Of a DNA stretch of 57,309 nucleotides, positions 31,864 through 40,929 are shown one piece after another. Every line of letters starts with the position of its first letter. The stretch's first letter is position 1. This DNA comes from Bacillota bacterium (GTDB lineage Bacteria; Bacillota; Desulfotomaculia; Desulfotomaculales; Desulfallaceae), in contig JAEXOR010000042.1 of assembly GCA_023439185.1 (NCBI GenBank), positions 1 to 57,309 of the forward strand. Reading direction: 5' to 3'. Under the pieces are notes generated by a model, which was given only the letters and a program-made list of their open reading frames with translations, made no database searches and was not told the DNA's origin. The position numbers and the translations under genes are program-made.

Positions 31864-32688
31864 GTGAAGAAGATGTGCCAGTTGATGCAGGTTTCCAGAA
31901 GCGGTTACTACGTCTGGCTAAACCGACCGGAAAGCAACCGGCAAAGCAGTAACAAAAAACTACTGGCCGAGATCCATAAGCTCCATAAACAATCCCGTGA
32001 GACTTACGGCAACCCAAGGATAACCAGAGCTCTAAACAAACAAGGCATTACCTGCGGTAAAAACCGGGTAGCACGACTGATGCGGGATAACGGCATTGCC
32101 GCCAAAACAAAACGCAAATTCAAGGCTACCACCAACTCCAAGCACAATTACCCGGTGGCCGCAAACCTTTTAAACCAGAACTTCTCTGCCAACCGGCCAA
32201 ACAAAGTCTGGGTGGCTGATATCACCTATATCCCAACAGACGAAGGGTGGCTTTACCTGGCTTCCATAGAAGATTTATTCAACCGTAAGATTGTAGGCTG
32301 GTCCATGGACAAGACCATGACCCGCCAATTGGTACTGGATGCCCTAAGGCAAGCAGTGCGGCGCTACCGCCCTTCGGTAGGGTTAATCCACCATTCAGAT
32401 CGCGGCAGCCAATATGCCAGTCATGAATACCGGCAGGCCTTGAAAGATTACGGGATGTTAGCCAGCATGAGCCGCAAGGGTAATTGTTATGATAATGCCT
32501 GTATGGAATCATTCTTTGGCACTCTAAAGCGGGAACTAATCTACGGTAACCGTTTTAGAACCAGGGATCAGGCCCGTCAGGCGATCTTTGAATATATTGA
32601 GATATTTTACAACCGGATACGGTTACACTCCGCCCTTGGCTATATGTCACCGGTAGAGTTTGAACTGGCTTTTCGGTCAGCCGCATAA
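31864..32688 (+). CDS. IS3-family OrfB (DDE integrase-type transposase)
   Basis: 274 aa from the first ATG, but the frame is open back to the slippage site and reads on from OrfA through EIAYKFIYKHRFDFRVKKM, so the true product is an OrfAB fusion made by -1 frameshifting. HTH_21-type region (MCQLMQVSRSGYYVWLNR), then the rve domain with DDE acids: VWVADITYIPTDEGWLYLAS, GLIHHSDRGSQYAS and DNACMESFFGTLKRE. All three acids are present and no stop interrupts, so the enzyme looks functional. Confidence 0.93.
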   Translation: MKKMCQLMQVSRSGYYVWLNRPESNRQSSNKKLLAEIHKLHKQSRETYGNPRITRALNKQGITCGKNRVARLMRDNGIAAKTKRKFKATTNSKHNYPVAANLLNQNFSANRPNKVWVADITYIPTDEGWLYLASIEDLFNRKIVGWSMDKTMTRQLVLDALRQAVRRYRPSVGLIHHSDRGSQYASHEYRQALKDYGMLASMSRKGNCYDNACMESFFGTLKRELIYGNRFRTRDQARQAIFEYIEIFYNRIRLHSALGYMSPVEFELAFRSAA

Positions 32689-32693
32689 CTATG

Positions 32694-32833
32694 TTTTTGG
32701 CCGCTTGCGCAGCCCTTGATATGGAGTAGGGCCTGTGTTAGCCTGCTCAGGCAAAAGGCCATGCGTAGCTGGACTGCTCCCGGCCTTTACGGAAACACTG
32801 GCCCAGAGGCTCCATGTCAAGGGCGGCCAAAAA
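32694..32833. repeat. Long inverted repeat in the 3' noncoding part of the IS3 element
   Basis: TTTTTGGCCGC and GCCCTTGATATGGAG on the left pair with CTCCATGTCAAGGGC and GGCCAAAAA on the right, with smaller stems in the 70-bp middle. Transcribed rightward it would form one big stem-loop after the transposase. A related right arm, AGAGGCTCCATGTCAAGGGC, occurs again at 47477-47496. Confidence 0.7.
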
Positions 32834-32981
32834 CTCTGAAATAAGCAGTATCCCGCCGTTTAACGTGTCTATTTTAACGGGGCAAGCTCATAATTAAAGA
32901 TGCTAGAAGGCTTGATCATGTAGTTTTGAAGCTTAAATAGGGAGTGTCTCGGCTCCTGTGTAAATGGAATAATCCCACATG

Positions 32982-33020
32982 AAGACGGGAAAACAATGGA
33001 AATTTGTTCCCCGTCTTTTT
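32982..33020 (+). terminator. Terminator after the ancestral end of the TIR gene
   Basis: AAGACGGGAAAACAA pairs with TTGTTCCCCGTCTT, one bulge, followed by TTT. It lies 42 bp beyond the reconstructed original TIR stop codon (32940), so it is likely the TIR gene's own terminator now cut off by the IS. It also ends the plus-strand side before the convergent chain-length gene. Confidence 0.7.
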
Positions 33021-33025
33021 ACCTT

Positions 33026-33883
33026 TTATTGCGCCGCATTTCCGGATCGGCTTGAAGTTGCCGACTTGCGCCAAAATTCCATGAAAAACACCACAAAAAC
33101 GCTGACCATAAAGCCCAGCACCCCGGCCACAGCCATGTTCAACGTTTTGCGCGGGCTAACGGGTGTTTCAGGTAAATGCGCCTGCTGAAGCATGATATAC
33201 AGCCCCTTGCCGCCAGACTTTAAACCTTCATCCAGATATTCTTTTTCCGCCCTTAAAGTAGTAACATTTGCATTAACCTCGTCCCAGCGGGTGGCAAGCC
33301 GATCATACAAAGGATTTACCTGGGGCACCTGGATAACCTGAGTACTGGAAGCCTGCACCTCAAAAGTACCCAGCAAACGAGGTGTTTTTTCCAATTCTGT
33401 TTCCACCTCGGCCAGCATCTTGACCGCCTTTTCTATTTCCCGATCCTTATCGTCAATTAAACGGCGGCGAAAATCGTTCACGCTGCCTACCCCGAGTTCA
33501 TTAGCGACTTTTTGCGCCAATTCCGGATCATTATTTGAAACGGTGATGGAAATCAGGCTGGCGTCCTTGTTTATATCAGTTTTAATGGATTTCTTAAAAG
33601 AAACCAATTTATAACCCCGGGAGCCAAGTTCAAGCTTGGTAAAAACACCCTCCACCCTGGAGTGCGCGGTAACCAGCTCCTTGTAACTATCCAATGACAA
33701 ACCCTGCTGGTCAATAAACTTTTTATCAAACATAATTACAGCCCGGGCCTCAAATTCTTCGTCCATAACACCGAAGCTTAAAATACCGGCCAGCAATACC
33801 GCCACAAAACTGATACCGGCGATAATCCACTTGCCCTGCAACAGTACCTCGATTAATTCCCGCAGATTAATTTCTTCTTCCAA
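33026..33883 (-). CDS. Polysaccharide chain-length determinant / Wzz-type capsular protein
   Basis: About 285 aa. Wzz topology: EEEINLRELIEVLLQGKWI, first membrane helix IIAGISFVAVLLAGILSF, an extracytoplasmic coiled region (DDKDREIEKAVKMLAEVETE), then LPETPVSPRKTLNMAVAGVL, the proline-rich Wzz motif, and the second helix. There is no kinase domain, so it is the modulator half of a Gram-positive CapA/CapB-type pair; no cognate BY-kinase is in the window. AAGGAG stands 9 nt before a TTG at 33883; an ATG at 33892 would abut it, so I prefer the TTG. It is downstream of the sugar transferase on the same strand. Confidence 0.88.
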   Translation of the reverse strand: MEEEINLRELIEVLLQGKWIIAGISFVAVLLAGILSFGVMDEEFEARAVIMFDKKFIDQQGLSLDSYKELVTAHSRVEGVFTKLELGSRGYKLVSFKKSIKTDINKDASLISITVSNNDPELAQKVANELGVGSVNDFRRRLIDDKDREIEKAVKMLAEVETELEKTPRLLGTFEVQASSTQVIQVPQVNPLYDRLATRWDEVNANVTTLRAEKEYLDEGLKSGGKGLYIMLQQAHLPETPVSPRKTLNMAVAGVLGFMVSVFVVFFMEFWRKSATSSRSGNAAQ

Positions 33884-33926
33884 AATCTTCATCTCCTTAA
33901 ACAATTACTAATACAGTACTATTGCC

Positions 33927-35390
33927 CTACATATCTTCATTTATTAAACGTGCATGCTTGGCAACATTTTTACTTTCTTTCAAGGCAGATGTTTCATAAG
34001 AACCGTTAACCAGGTAATGAATGGCCGCCCGTTTTTCTTTGGATAGTTTCTTTTTTCCGGCTGAACTCTCCCGGCTTAATAACACCGGTATGGTTTGCAA
34101 TATAATTTTTATATCCAGGAAAAACGAATAATTCCGTATGTAATATAAGTCAAATCTTAGTTTATCTTCCGGGGATGTTGTATATTTTCCGGCCACCTGG
34201 GCCAATCCGGTTATACCGGGCTTAACCAGGTGGCGGTAATGATAATCTGGATACTGCCGGTCAAACTCATCCACAAAAACCGGCCTTTCCGGCCTTGGCC
34301 CTACAAAGCTCATTTCCCCTTTTAAAACATTGAACAACTGCGGCAGCTCGTCCAGCCTGGTGGCACGAAGAAATTTACCCACCGGGGTAATACGGGAATC
34401 ATTATCCGCAGCCAACACGGGACCGGTTTTCTTCTCTGCATCCTGCACCATGGAACGAAACTTATAGAGACGAAATACGTATTTTCCTCTTCCCACGCGT
34501 TGCTGGGAGTAAAATACCGGCCCAAGAGAAGTTAAACGTACCAGAAGTGCACAAATTATCATCACCGGGGATACTATGAGCAATCCAATGGAAGATATGC
34601 AAATATCCAACGTCCTTTTTATAATTCTTTGGCCCCATGACAAGCTAATATCTCTGATTTCCATTACCGGCAGGTCATCTAATTGAGCCACCCTGGCGTT
34701 ACACACCAGGATATCATAAAAATCAGGCACCAGAAAAACTTCTCGCCTTGATTCCTGGCAAGCAACTAAAACCCGGGCTTTTTTCTCTTTCCCCAACGAC
34801 GGAACCATTAATACAGCATCAATGTCATTTAAATATATATCTAGCTGATCAATATTAGAGCTATCCAATATTTTATGTACCCTAAACCAGCCTCGGGGAA
34901 GATCCAAAACCTTCTCCAACAGCTTTTCCACTTCACCATATGGCCCTATTACCAGCATATTACGCAATCCGTGCAACCGTTTCTCCAGATACCAACAACC
35001 AGTCCGCCACGTAGTAATTAACAATACCTGAATAACCATTCCCAAAAGCAATACTCCACGGGGAAACGAAAAACCGCGAAACCAGAAAGTCAAAGCCATA
35101 GTTACGAAAAATATAGTCACTACGCTAATCAACGCTGCACGTATCAAGCTCATCAAGCCGTTACGACGTTTCTCGTATAGTCCGAACCCCATAAAGATAA
35201 CTACAGTGGCAATACTCAACAGCGGAACTATATTTAAAAATGGCTCAAGGGAACGCCGTGGTATATCGCCAACAAAGCGCATTTCGAAGGCCAGAAGAAA
35301 ACCTGCATTTACCAATAAAACATCTACCAGTATCAGTAAAATGGTTGGTAAAAATATATTAACCTTTTTGGTGGACTGTTTTTGACTCAT
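33927..35390 (-). CDS. Polyprenyl-phosphate sugar-phosphotransferase (WbaP/exopolysaccharide initiating enzyme)
   Basis: 487 aa. Four to five N-terminal membrane helices, a CoA-binding-like cytoplasmic domain (LRNMLVIGPYGEVEKLLEKV), a fifth helix near residue 275 (SIGLLIVSPVMIICALLVRL), and the catalytic bacterial sugar transferase domain: GPVFYSQQRVGRGKYVFRLY, KFRSMVQDAEKKTGPVLA, RATRLDELPQLFNVLKGEMS, FVGPRPERPVFVDEF and VKPGITGLAQVAGKYTT. It starts repeat-unit synthesis on undecaprenyl phosphate. ATG start with AAAGGAG upstream. First gene of the minus-strand part of the EPS locus, divergent from ugd. Confidence 0.92.
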   Translation of the reverse strand: MSQKQSTKKVNIFLPTILLILVDVLLVNAGFLLAFEMRFVGDIPRRSLEPFLNIVPLLSIATVVIFMGFGLYEKRRNGLMSLIRAALISVVTIFFVTMALTFWFRGFSFPRGVLLLGMVIQVLLITTWRTGCWYLEKRLHGLRNMLVIGPYGEVEKLLEKVLDLPRGWFRVHKILDSSNIDQLDIYLNDIDAVLMVPSLGKEKKARVLVACQESRREVFLVPDFYDILVCNARVAQLDDLPVMEIRDISLSWGQRIIKRTLDICISSIGLLIVSPVMIICALLVRLTSLGPVFYSQQRVGRGKYVFRLYKFRSMVQDAEKKTGPVLAADNDSRITPVGKFLRATRLDELPQLFNVLKGEMSFVGPRPERPVFVDEFDRQYPDYHYRHLVKPGITGLAQVAGKYTTSPEDKLRFDLYYIRNYSFFLDIKIILQTIPVLLSRESSAGKKKLSKEKRAAIHYLVNGSYETSALKESKNVAKHARLINEDM

Positions 35391-35737
35391 ATTATTCTCC
35401 TTTGAAAAACAAAACCTCTAGATAAACACCAGTGTTTTGGATAATATACGCTAGTAAGTGGTTATGAAACATACCTGTATTTTTTCGACAAAAATGACAT
35501 TGTACCTGCTTGGCAACAAACAAAAACGTCACATACTCTGCGGTCATAGAGCACCCCCAACTACCAGCGGTCTAAAGTAACGTCTTAATAGCTTCTGATG
35601 GCAAGTCTCTCAACCTGCGGGAAATTTGAAATTTGTATTCAAAGTCATCGGAAGGAAAAACTTGCTCTCTGGTAGAAAGCCTAAAAGGCATTTTAAAATC
35701 ACTAGCCAGCAATTTACAACCAAGGAGCTGTTTATTT
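35391..35737. other. Divergent intergenic region between the sugar transferase and ugd
   Basis: 347 bp. Reading frames cross it but none has a ribosome site or recognisable protein. It must carry both promoters; I see TACAAT on the minus strand near 35505 without a convincing -35, and nothing clear for ugd. The ugd Shine-Dalgarno AAGGAG is at 35722-35727. Confidence 0.4.
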
Positions 35738-37090
35738 TTGAAAGTATGCATCATCGGTACAGGCTACGTCGGTCTAACTACGGCGATAGCCCTGGCTTAC
35801 ATCGGACATGAAGTTAAATGCATTGACCAAAACCCAGCACTGGTGGAATGCCTTTCAGACGGTCGCGTGCCTATCCACGAGCCCGGCGTTAAAGAGTTAC
35901 TTGCCATGAACCCGCCCCTTTCGTTCGGAGACTGGGAAAGCTTCGACCCCAACCCGGATGTTATTTTTATTGCTGTAGGCACACCGCGTAAAGAAAACGG
36001 TGATGCCGATCTTGCATACGTTGAAGCAGTAGCCGCAGAAATAGGCCAAAGGGTGGACGAAAAAAACCACCTTACTGTTGTAGTTAAATCCACCGTGCCG
36101 CTGGGCTCAGCCCGTCGGGTAGAATCGATCATAACCGCCAACCTGCGGGAACGCTACGTTACAACCCGTTTGGCGGTGGCATCAAACCCGGAATTCCTGC
36201 GGGAGGGAGCAGCCCTATACGATACTTTCTACCCGGACCGTATCGTGGTGGGAGCCAATGATAACCACGCCATCAACACCTTAAGGGAGCTTTATACACC
36301 GATCCTGCAGCAAACATTTACACCCCCTTCATCCATACCGCACCCGCAGGGAAATAAGCTGCCTGTTTTTCTAACCACCACGCCGACCAGCGCGGAACTA
36401 ATCAAGTACGCCACCAACGCATTCCTAGCCATGAAAATATCCTTCATCAACGAGTTCGCCGGCCTGGCGGAACATGTTGGAGCGGACATCACAGAAGTGG
36501 CCCGGGGAATCGGGCTGGACGAGCGCATCGGCATGCGGTACCTGATGGCCGGGGCGGGGTGGGGCGGAAGCTGCTTCGGGAAAGACGTAAGCGCCATTTT
36601 GCACACCGCAAATCAATACAATTACAACATGCACTTGTTGGAAGCTACAGTAAAAACCAACCATCGGCAACATGAATCAATAGTTAAAAAACTTCAAACA
36701 CACCTGAAGGTAATCCGCGGCACCACCATCGGCATGCTGGGCATTGCGTTTAAACCAAACACCGATGACGTACGCGATGCGCCATCCATTTCCATCGCCC
36801 AGCGCTTGCTGGAACTGGGCGCCAGCGTTAAAGCCTATGACCCGGTGGCCATACCTACATGCAGGCAGTACCACCCGAACCTGGATATAAAATACTGTGA
36901 TTCACCGGAAGTATTGGCGGAGAACTGTGACACCCTGGTTCTTGTCACCGAATGGGACGAATTCCGTCACCTGGACTATGCTAAACTGGGACGAAAAATG
37001 AGACAACAAATAATAATTGATGGACGTAACGTATTAAATCCTCAAAAGCTCATATCAGCGGGTTTTTTATACCAGGGGGTGGGACGCTAA
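35738..37090 (+). CDS. ugd: UDP-glucose 6-dehydrogenase
   Basis: 450 aa. Oxidises UDP-glucose twice to UDP-glucuronate with NAD+. Start KVCIIGTGYVGLTTAIALAY is the Rossmann loop; VAVGTPRKENGDADLAYVEA, SNPEFLREGAALYDTFYPDR and the catalytic Cys in AGAGWGGSCFGKDVSAI follow, and AFKPNTDDVRDAPSISIAQR marks the C-terminal domain. The frame is open from 35633, but the TTG at 35738 has AAGGAG 10 nt upstream and starts exactly at the fold. Its TAA overlaps the next gene's ATG (TAATG). It links GalU (10543-11409) with the EPS locus. Confidence 0.94.
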   Translation: MKVCIIGTGYVGLTTAIALAYIGHEVKCIDQNPALVECLSDGRVPIHEPGVKELLAMNPPLSFGDWESFDPNPDVIFIAVGTPRKENGDADLAYVEAVAAEIGQRVDEKNHLTVVVKSTVPLGSARRVESIITANLRERYVTTRLAVASNPEFLREGAALYDTFYPDRIVVGANDNHAINTLRELYTPILQQTFTPPSSIPHPQGNKLPVFLTTTPTSAELIKYATNAFLAMKISFINEFAGLAEHVGADITEVARGIGLDERIGMRYLMAGAGWGGSCFGKDVSAILHTANQYNYNMHLLEATVKTNHRQHESIVKKLQTHLKVIRGTTIGMLGIAFKPNTDDVRDAPSISIAQRLLELGASVKAYDPVAIPTCRQYHPNLDIKYCDSPEVLAENCDTLVLVTEWDEFRHLDYAKLGRKMRQQIIIDGRNVLNPQKLISAGFLYQGVGR

Positions 37091-38058
37091 TGCTGGAAAA
37101 ACAGCGCAGAATTGCCGTTACCGGCGGGTCAGGCTTTATCGGAAGCCATTTAATAGATAAACTTATTCAAGATGACCACTATGTTCTATGCATTGACGAA
37201 TTTAACGACTTCTACGACCCGCAAATAAAATGGAAAAACATAGCCCAACACATGAATAACCCCCAATTTACCCTATTTAAAAACGATATAAGACATAGGG
37301 AAATAATCAACCGGCTTTTTCAGGAATGGAAACCGGAAATAGTAGTCCACCTAGCTGCCCGGGCCGGGGTGCGCCCGTCATTAAAAGAACCATTTCTGTA
37401 CCATGAGGTGAATACCACAGGCACCTTGAACCTGTTGGACGCCGCCGTAAACTCCGGCATAACTAAATTTATATTCGGCTCATCCAGCTCCGTCTACGGT
37501 GTAAACAAAAAAGTCCCCTTTTCAGAAGAGGACCCCTTACTTACACCAATATCACCCTATGCCGCCACCAAATTAGCCGGCGAAGCACTGTGCCATTCTT
37601 ACGCCCACCTGTACCAGATGCCCACGGTGGCGCTAAGGTTTTTTACCGTTTACGGTCCCCGGCAACGCCCGGATTTGGCTATTCATAAGTTTACCCGCAT
37701 GATTATGGAAGGCAAACCAATACCGGTTTACGGCGACGGCACCAGCAGTAGGGACTATACCTTTATAGACGATATAATATGCGGTATATATGCCGCTATC
37801 AATTTTAATCCCAACCATTACGAAGTATTCAACCTTGGTAACTCACAAACGGTGGAATTAAATGAGCTAATTAGCCTTTTGGAAGAAACACTGGGACGAA
37901 AAGCAATAATTGACCGCCAGCTAAACCAGCCCGGTGATGTACCGCAGACCTGGGCAGACACCGAAAAAACCGGTAATCTTTTAGGATTTAAGCCTGATAC
38001 ACCAATTAAGCAAGGGTTAATTAGTTTTGCTAATTGGTTAAACTGCACAATATCTTAG
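37090..38058 (+). CDS. NAD-dependent UDP-sugar epimerase (likely UDP-glucuronate 4-epimerase)
   Basis: 322 aa extended SDR. RIAVTGGSGFIGSHLIDKLI, HLAARAGVRPSLKEP, SSSSVYGVNKKVPFSEEDPL, the YAATK catalytic motif near residue 158 and FFTVYGPRQRPDLAIHKF. The AARAGVRPS and TVYGPRQRPD phrases are those of UDP-glucuronate epimerases, and the coupling to ugd (1-bp overlap) supports UDP-glucuronate to UDP-galacturonate conversion. A UDP-glucose 4-epimerase role cannot be excluded. Only these two genes of the EPS locus are on the plus strand. Confidence 0.88.
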   Translation: MLEKQRRIAVTGGSGFIGSHLIDKLIQDDHYVLCIDEFNDFYDPQIKWKNIAQHMNNPQFTLFKNDIRHREIINRLFQEWKPEIVVHLAARAGVRPSLKEPFLYHEVNTTGTLNLLDAAVNSGITKFIFGSSSSVYGVNKKVPFSEEDPLLTPISPYAATKLAGEALCHSYAHLYQMPTVALRFFTVYGPRQRPDLAIHKFTRMIMEGKPIPVYGDGTSSRDYTFIDDIICGIYAAINFNPNHYEVFNLGNSQTVELNELISLLEETLGRKAIIDRQLNQPGDVPQTWADTEKTGNLLGFKPDTPIKQGLISFANWLNCTIS

Positions 38059-38221
38059 AAAGAAGGTGAACAGCTTTCACGTTGTTCCCCTAAGTTTACT
38101 TTTACAGTTCAGAGTATAAATCAACACCAACCCAGGATTTAACAATAAAAAGCTAACTTCTTTAGCCTGTATCTCTCAGTGATTTTAATAAAAAACAAGC
38201 CTGCTAACCCTATTATACCGG

Positions 38222-39385
38222 TTACAAAAAGCGAGATTTTGCCTCATTCAATAACTTGCAGTATTTTTTTTCAGATAAAACGTCAGTATAAACAGCCAAG
38301 GTCTTGTCCAACATGTGCTCAAAAGTAAAGTTATTTAAGAATCTTAAATACCCTCGTTTACCCATTTTTACACGTAAGTCATTGTTATTTATAAGCAATG
38401 ATAACTTTCCTTTTAAAGTTTCAACATCCCCTCGTGGTATAAGAAAACCGGTTTCTCCGTCTATAACCGATTCATTTGCACCACCCACATCTGATGTTAT
38501 TACAGACAACCCAGCGCGCATAGCTTCAAGGATACTCCTGGGAAATCCTTCCCAATTAGATATTAATAAAAACATTTGCGATTTAGAAAGTAATTCAGGT
38601 ATATCTGTTCTTGCACCTAGGAATTTTACTTTACCAAGCAAATTTAATTGGTTAGCAACTTCTTTTGTTTCTTTAAAAAGTGGACCGTCTCCCACTAATA
38701 ATACCTGATATTTTTTTTCGACTTTTAACTCACTAACTGCTTTTAGTAATGATAAATGGTCTTTTTGTTTAGAAAACCTAGCAACCATAATCAAACGTAC
38801 CGGATTTTCATTGCCCGATGCGGACAAATAAGGATCTCCTAATTGAGGCATTCCATTATGAATTGTTATTAAATGTTCAGGACTTTTAACCCTATATTTT
38901 AACGCTATTTGTCTATCGTATTCCGACACGCAGATAATTTTATCGGTTAGCTTTGCCGCAAAACGTTCCATCCGAATATAAAAACGCCTTTGTTTTTCAG
39001 GTACTCCTTCAGTAAAAGCCCAACCGTGCGCAGTGAAGATCGAAGAAACACCACATAAACGCGCAGCAAAACGGCCTATTATACCAGCTTTGCTTGAATG
39101 AGTACTAATTAAATCGGGCTTGATTCTTTTTATCAACTTAATTATTTCGGTTAGAGCATGGTAATCTTTAACAGGAGAAATAGTTCTAATTAACGATGGA
39201 ATATGATAAACAGAAACGCCCTCATCTACGAGATTGTCCCACAATGGTCCTTTTATTCCCATAGCAACATGCACGTCAAAATCCCGTTTAAGATTGGCTG
39301 CCAAATGAAGAATATGAGTTTGAGCCCCACCTAACATTCCCTGGGTTATTAAATATAAAATTTTGTATCTTTTATTGCTAAACAA
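38222..39385 (-). CDS. Glycosyltransferase family 4
   Basis: 387 aa, GT-B fold. YLITQGMLGGAQTHILHLAA at the N terminus, STHSSKAGIIGRFAARLCGV, a core ICVSEYDRQIALKYRVKSPE, then VGDGPLFKETKEVANQLNLL and NWEGFPRSILEAMRAGLSVI with the E-x7-E pair. It adds a sugar to the lipid-linked repeat unit on the cytoplasmic face; donor and acceptor unknown. TTG start with AGGAG 8 nt upstream. AT-rich like its neighbours to 42 kb. The 257 bp between this gene and the next hold no believable ORF. Confidence 0.88.
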   Translation of the reverse strand: MFSNKRYKILYLITQGMLGGAQTHILHLAANLKRDFDVHVAMGIKGPLWDNLVDEGVSVYHIPSLIRTISPVKDYHALTEIIKLIKRIKPDLISTHSSKAGIIGRFAARLCGVSSIFTAHGWAFTEGVPEKQRRFYIRMERFAAKLTDKIICVSEYDRQIALKYRVKSPEHLITIHNGMPQLGDPYLSASGNENPVRLIMVARFSKQKDHLSLLKAVSELKVEKKYQVLLVGDGPLFKETKEVANQLNLLGKVKFLGARTDIPELLSKSQMFLLISNWEGFPRSILEAMRAGLSVITSDVGGANESVIDGETGFLIPRGDVETLKGKLSLLINNNDLRVKMGKRGYLRFLNNFTFEHMLDKTLAVYTDVLSEKKYCKLLNEAKSRFL

Positions 39386-39642
39386 ATCTAATTCTCCTCA
39401 ATCACTCGATTTTGTAGATGAAAATAGGCGATACATAGCACGATTTCAGCAAGTTCCTGCTCAGAACCCTTTTTCGGAGTTATTGCAACAACTTCATGCC
39501 ACAATAATAAATCCTTCAATTAATTCTCACCTAAAATTTATTAATGACCTACAAACCAGCGATTATTACTATTTTATCCGATTTATCCATCAACCTGGAA
39601 AGCTAAACTGTAATTTAATAACGACACCACAAAAAAGATTCC

Positions 39643-40929
39643 TTAACATGTGTACTGATTATTTTTAGAACCTTGAGTGTTAACAATTACTACACTTAAC
39701 AAAATAATCCACAACAACATTACTTGTGTTGTAAAAATAAAATCGCCAGCCATGCCCATGGCTAAGAAGGATATTGAGAAACCAATAAACCATAGTTTTA
39801 AGGTATTTACCATTTCTGTGCATGCTCCACTAAACATGACAACCTTAAATATCCACAACAGCCACATAAAAGCTGTCGCAAATCCAACAATTCCAAAAGT
39901 CATTAAAAATGTTAACAAGCTATTATGTGGAATAAAACCCCTACCCAATCCATTATCTCCAAGGCCAAATAATGGATTGCTTAACCAAGCATCAAAAGCA
40001 ATAGACCAACTACTGATCCTTGAGCTTAGAGAATCAACTTCAGCCACATTTCCTTTAACTACAAAAGCAAATGCTTCACCAAAGCGCATGATCGTTTTTG
40101 ATGCTAGCTGAATATTATCCTGTAAGAAAACAAACAAACCACAGGATAAAACCATAATAAGAAAAGCTCCCATTATCGTTTTTGCTTTTTTCCCAACAAT
40201 CAACACTGACAGAACACCCACCGTCAATCCAATAACCCCAGTTCTAGATCCAGAGAATAGTAACACAAGAATTAAAAGCAAGCTTCTTAACAACAAACCT
40301 CGAAATTTCAATACCCCGGTTGCAGTCATAGCCAACCATCCAGTGGCACAGAAGAGCAAGTAAACCGCAAACCAATTAGCATTAAAAAAAGCTCCATATA
40401 CACGAGGATAACCAGTCCATAAACTTCGAAGTTTTTCTGAACCAAAAAACTCCCTAATAAATGGCCCTAACATGGGGGGGTCCAGTAGTTGAATTAAAAC
40501 AATTAAGAAATTAATAGCAAATGCCCAGTCAAGAAAATTCATCCAAAAATGCAGTTTTAAACATGAATTCCTTATTAACATGATGAAAAATAACATCACA
40601 AATCCGTAATAAAAAAACCTTGCAAAATTCAAAGATGCAGCAAAACCAGAATCTCCGTTTAAAAAAATATTTACAACAATAATAAAGGTAAAAACTAAGA
40701 GAAGTGCGCTGATACTTATAGCAAACATTATCTCATATTTAACAATCAACAATCTAAACTCTAAACACAACAACCATATAAAAAAAATCAATACAATAAA
40801 AATATCAGCTAAATATACTGCCATCAAATCTGGTAAAAATTGCATGTGTGGGCGTACAGCAATTAATACTAATACAAGAATTAAAAAAAACCGAGAAACT
40901 TCTTGGGTTCTAGCTTTAAACAATTTCAT
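39643..40929 (-). CDS. O-antigen polymerase/ligase-like membrane protein (Wzy candidate)
   Basis: About 428 aa with ten or more hydrophobic segments. The loop between helices includes PRVYGAFFNANWFAVYLLFC and LFSGSRTGVIGLTVGVLSVL, with LSNPLFGLGDNGLGRGFIPH later; these G-S-R-T-G and N-P-L-F-G-x-G patterns are those of the Wzy_C/O-antigen ligase family. It would polymerise EPS repeat units outside the membrane. I choose the ATG at 40929 (AAGGA upstream) over 40941, which would overlap its own Shine-Dalgarno. It overlaps the end of the GT2 gene by about 14 bp. Confidence 0.82.
   Translation of the reverse strand: MKLFKARTQEVSRFFLILVLVLIAVRPHMQFLPDLMAVYLADIFIVLIFFIWLLCLEFRLLIVKYEIMFAISISALLLVFTFIIVVNIFLNGDSGFAASLNFARFFYYGFVMLFFIMLIRNSCLKLHFWMNFLDWAFAINFLIVLIQLLDPPMLGPFIREFFGSEKLRSLWTGYPRVYGAFFNANWFAVYLLFCATGWLAMTATGVLKFRGLLLRSLLLILVLLFSGSRTGVIGLTVGVLSVLIVGKKAKTIMGAFLIMVLSCGLFVFLQDNIQLASKTIMRFGEAFAFVVKGNVAEVDSLSSRISSWSIAFDAWLSNPLFGLGDNGLGRGFIPHNSLLTFLMTFGIVGFATAFMWLLWIFKVVMFSGACTEMVNTLKLWFIGFSISFLAMGMAGDFIFTTQVMLLWIILLSVVIVNTQGSKNNQYTC

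Larger units (their letters stand above)
31474..32890 (+). mobile_element. IS3-family insertion sequence, 1417 bp
   Basis: Left end TGACCCTACCCCG and right end CGGGGCAAGCTCA are imperfect terminal inverted repeats that extend inward about 36 bp (TGGACACGGTAAATGGC versus GCCGTTTAACGTGTCTA). The direct repeat TAA at 31471-31473 and 32891-32893 flanks it, the 3-bp duplication usual for IS3. It holds OrfA and OrfB with a frameshift site, and a 200-bp 3' noncoding part with a long hairpin. Both frames look intact, so the element may be active. Confidence 0.92.

Noticed and set aside
31474..32871. Shorter IS boundaries ending at GTGTCTA
   Set aside because: Ends placed there give no target duplication, while the longer TGA...TCA ends extend the inverted repeats and give TAA on both sides.
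39363..39668. 101-aa plus-strand ORF between GT4 and the Wzy-like gene
   Set aside because: No Shine-Dalgarno, AT-rich biased composition, overlaps the starts and ends of the flanking minus-strand genes; no family resemblance.
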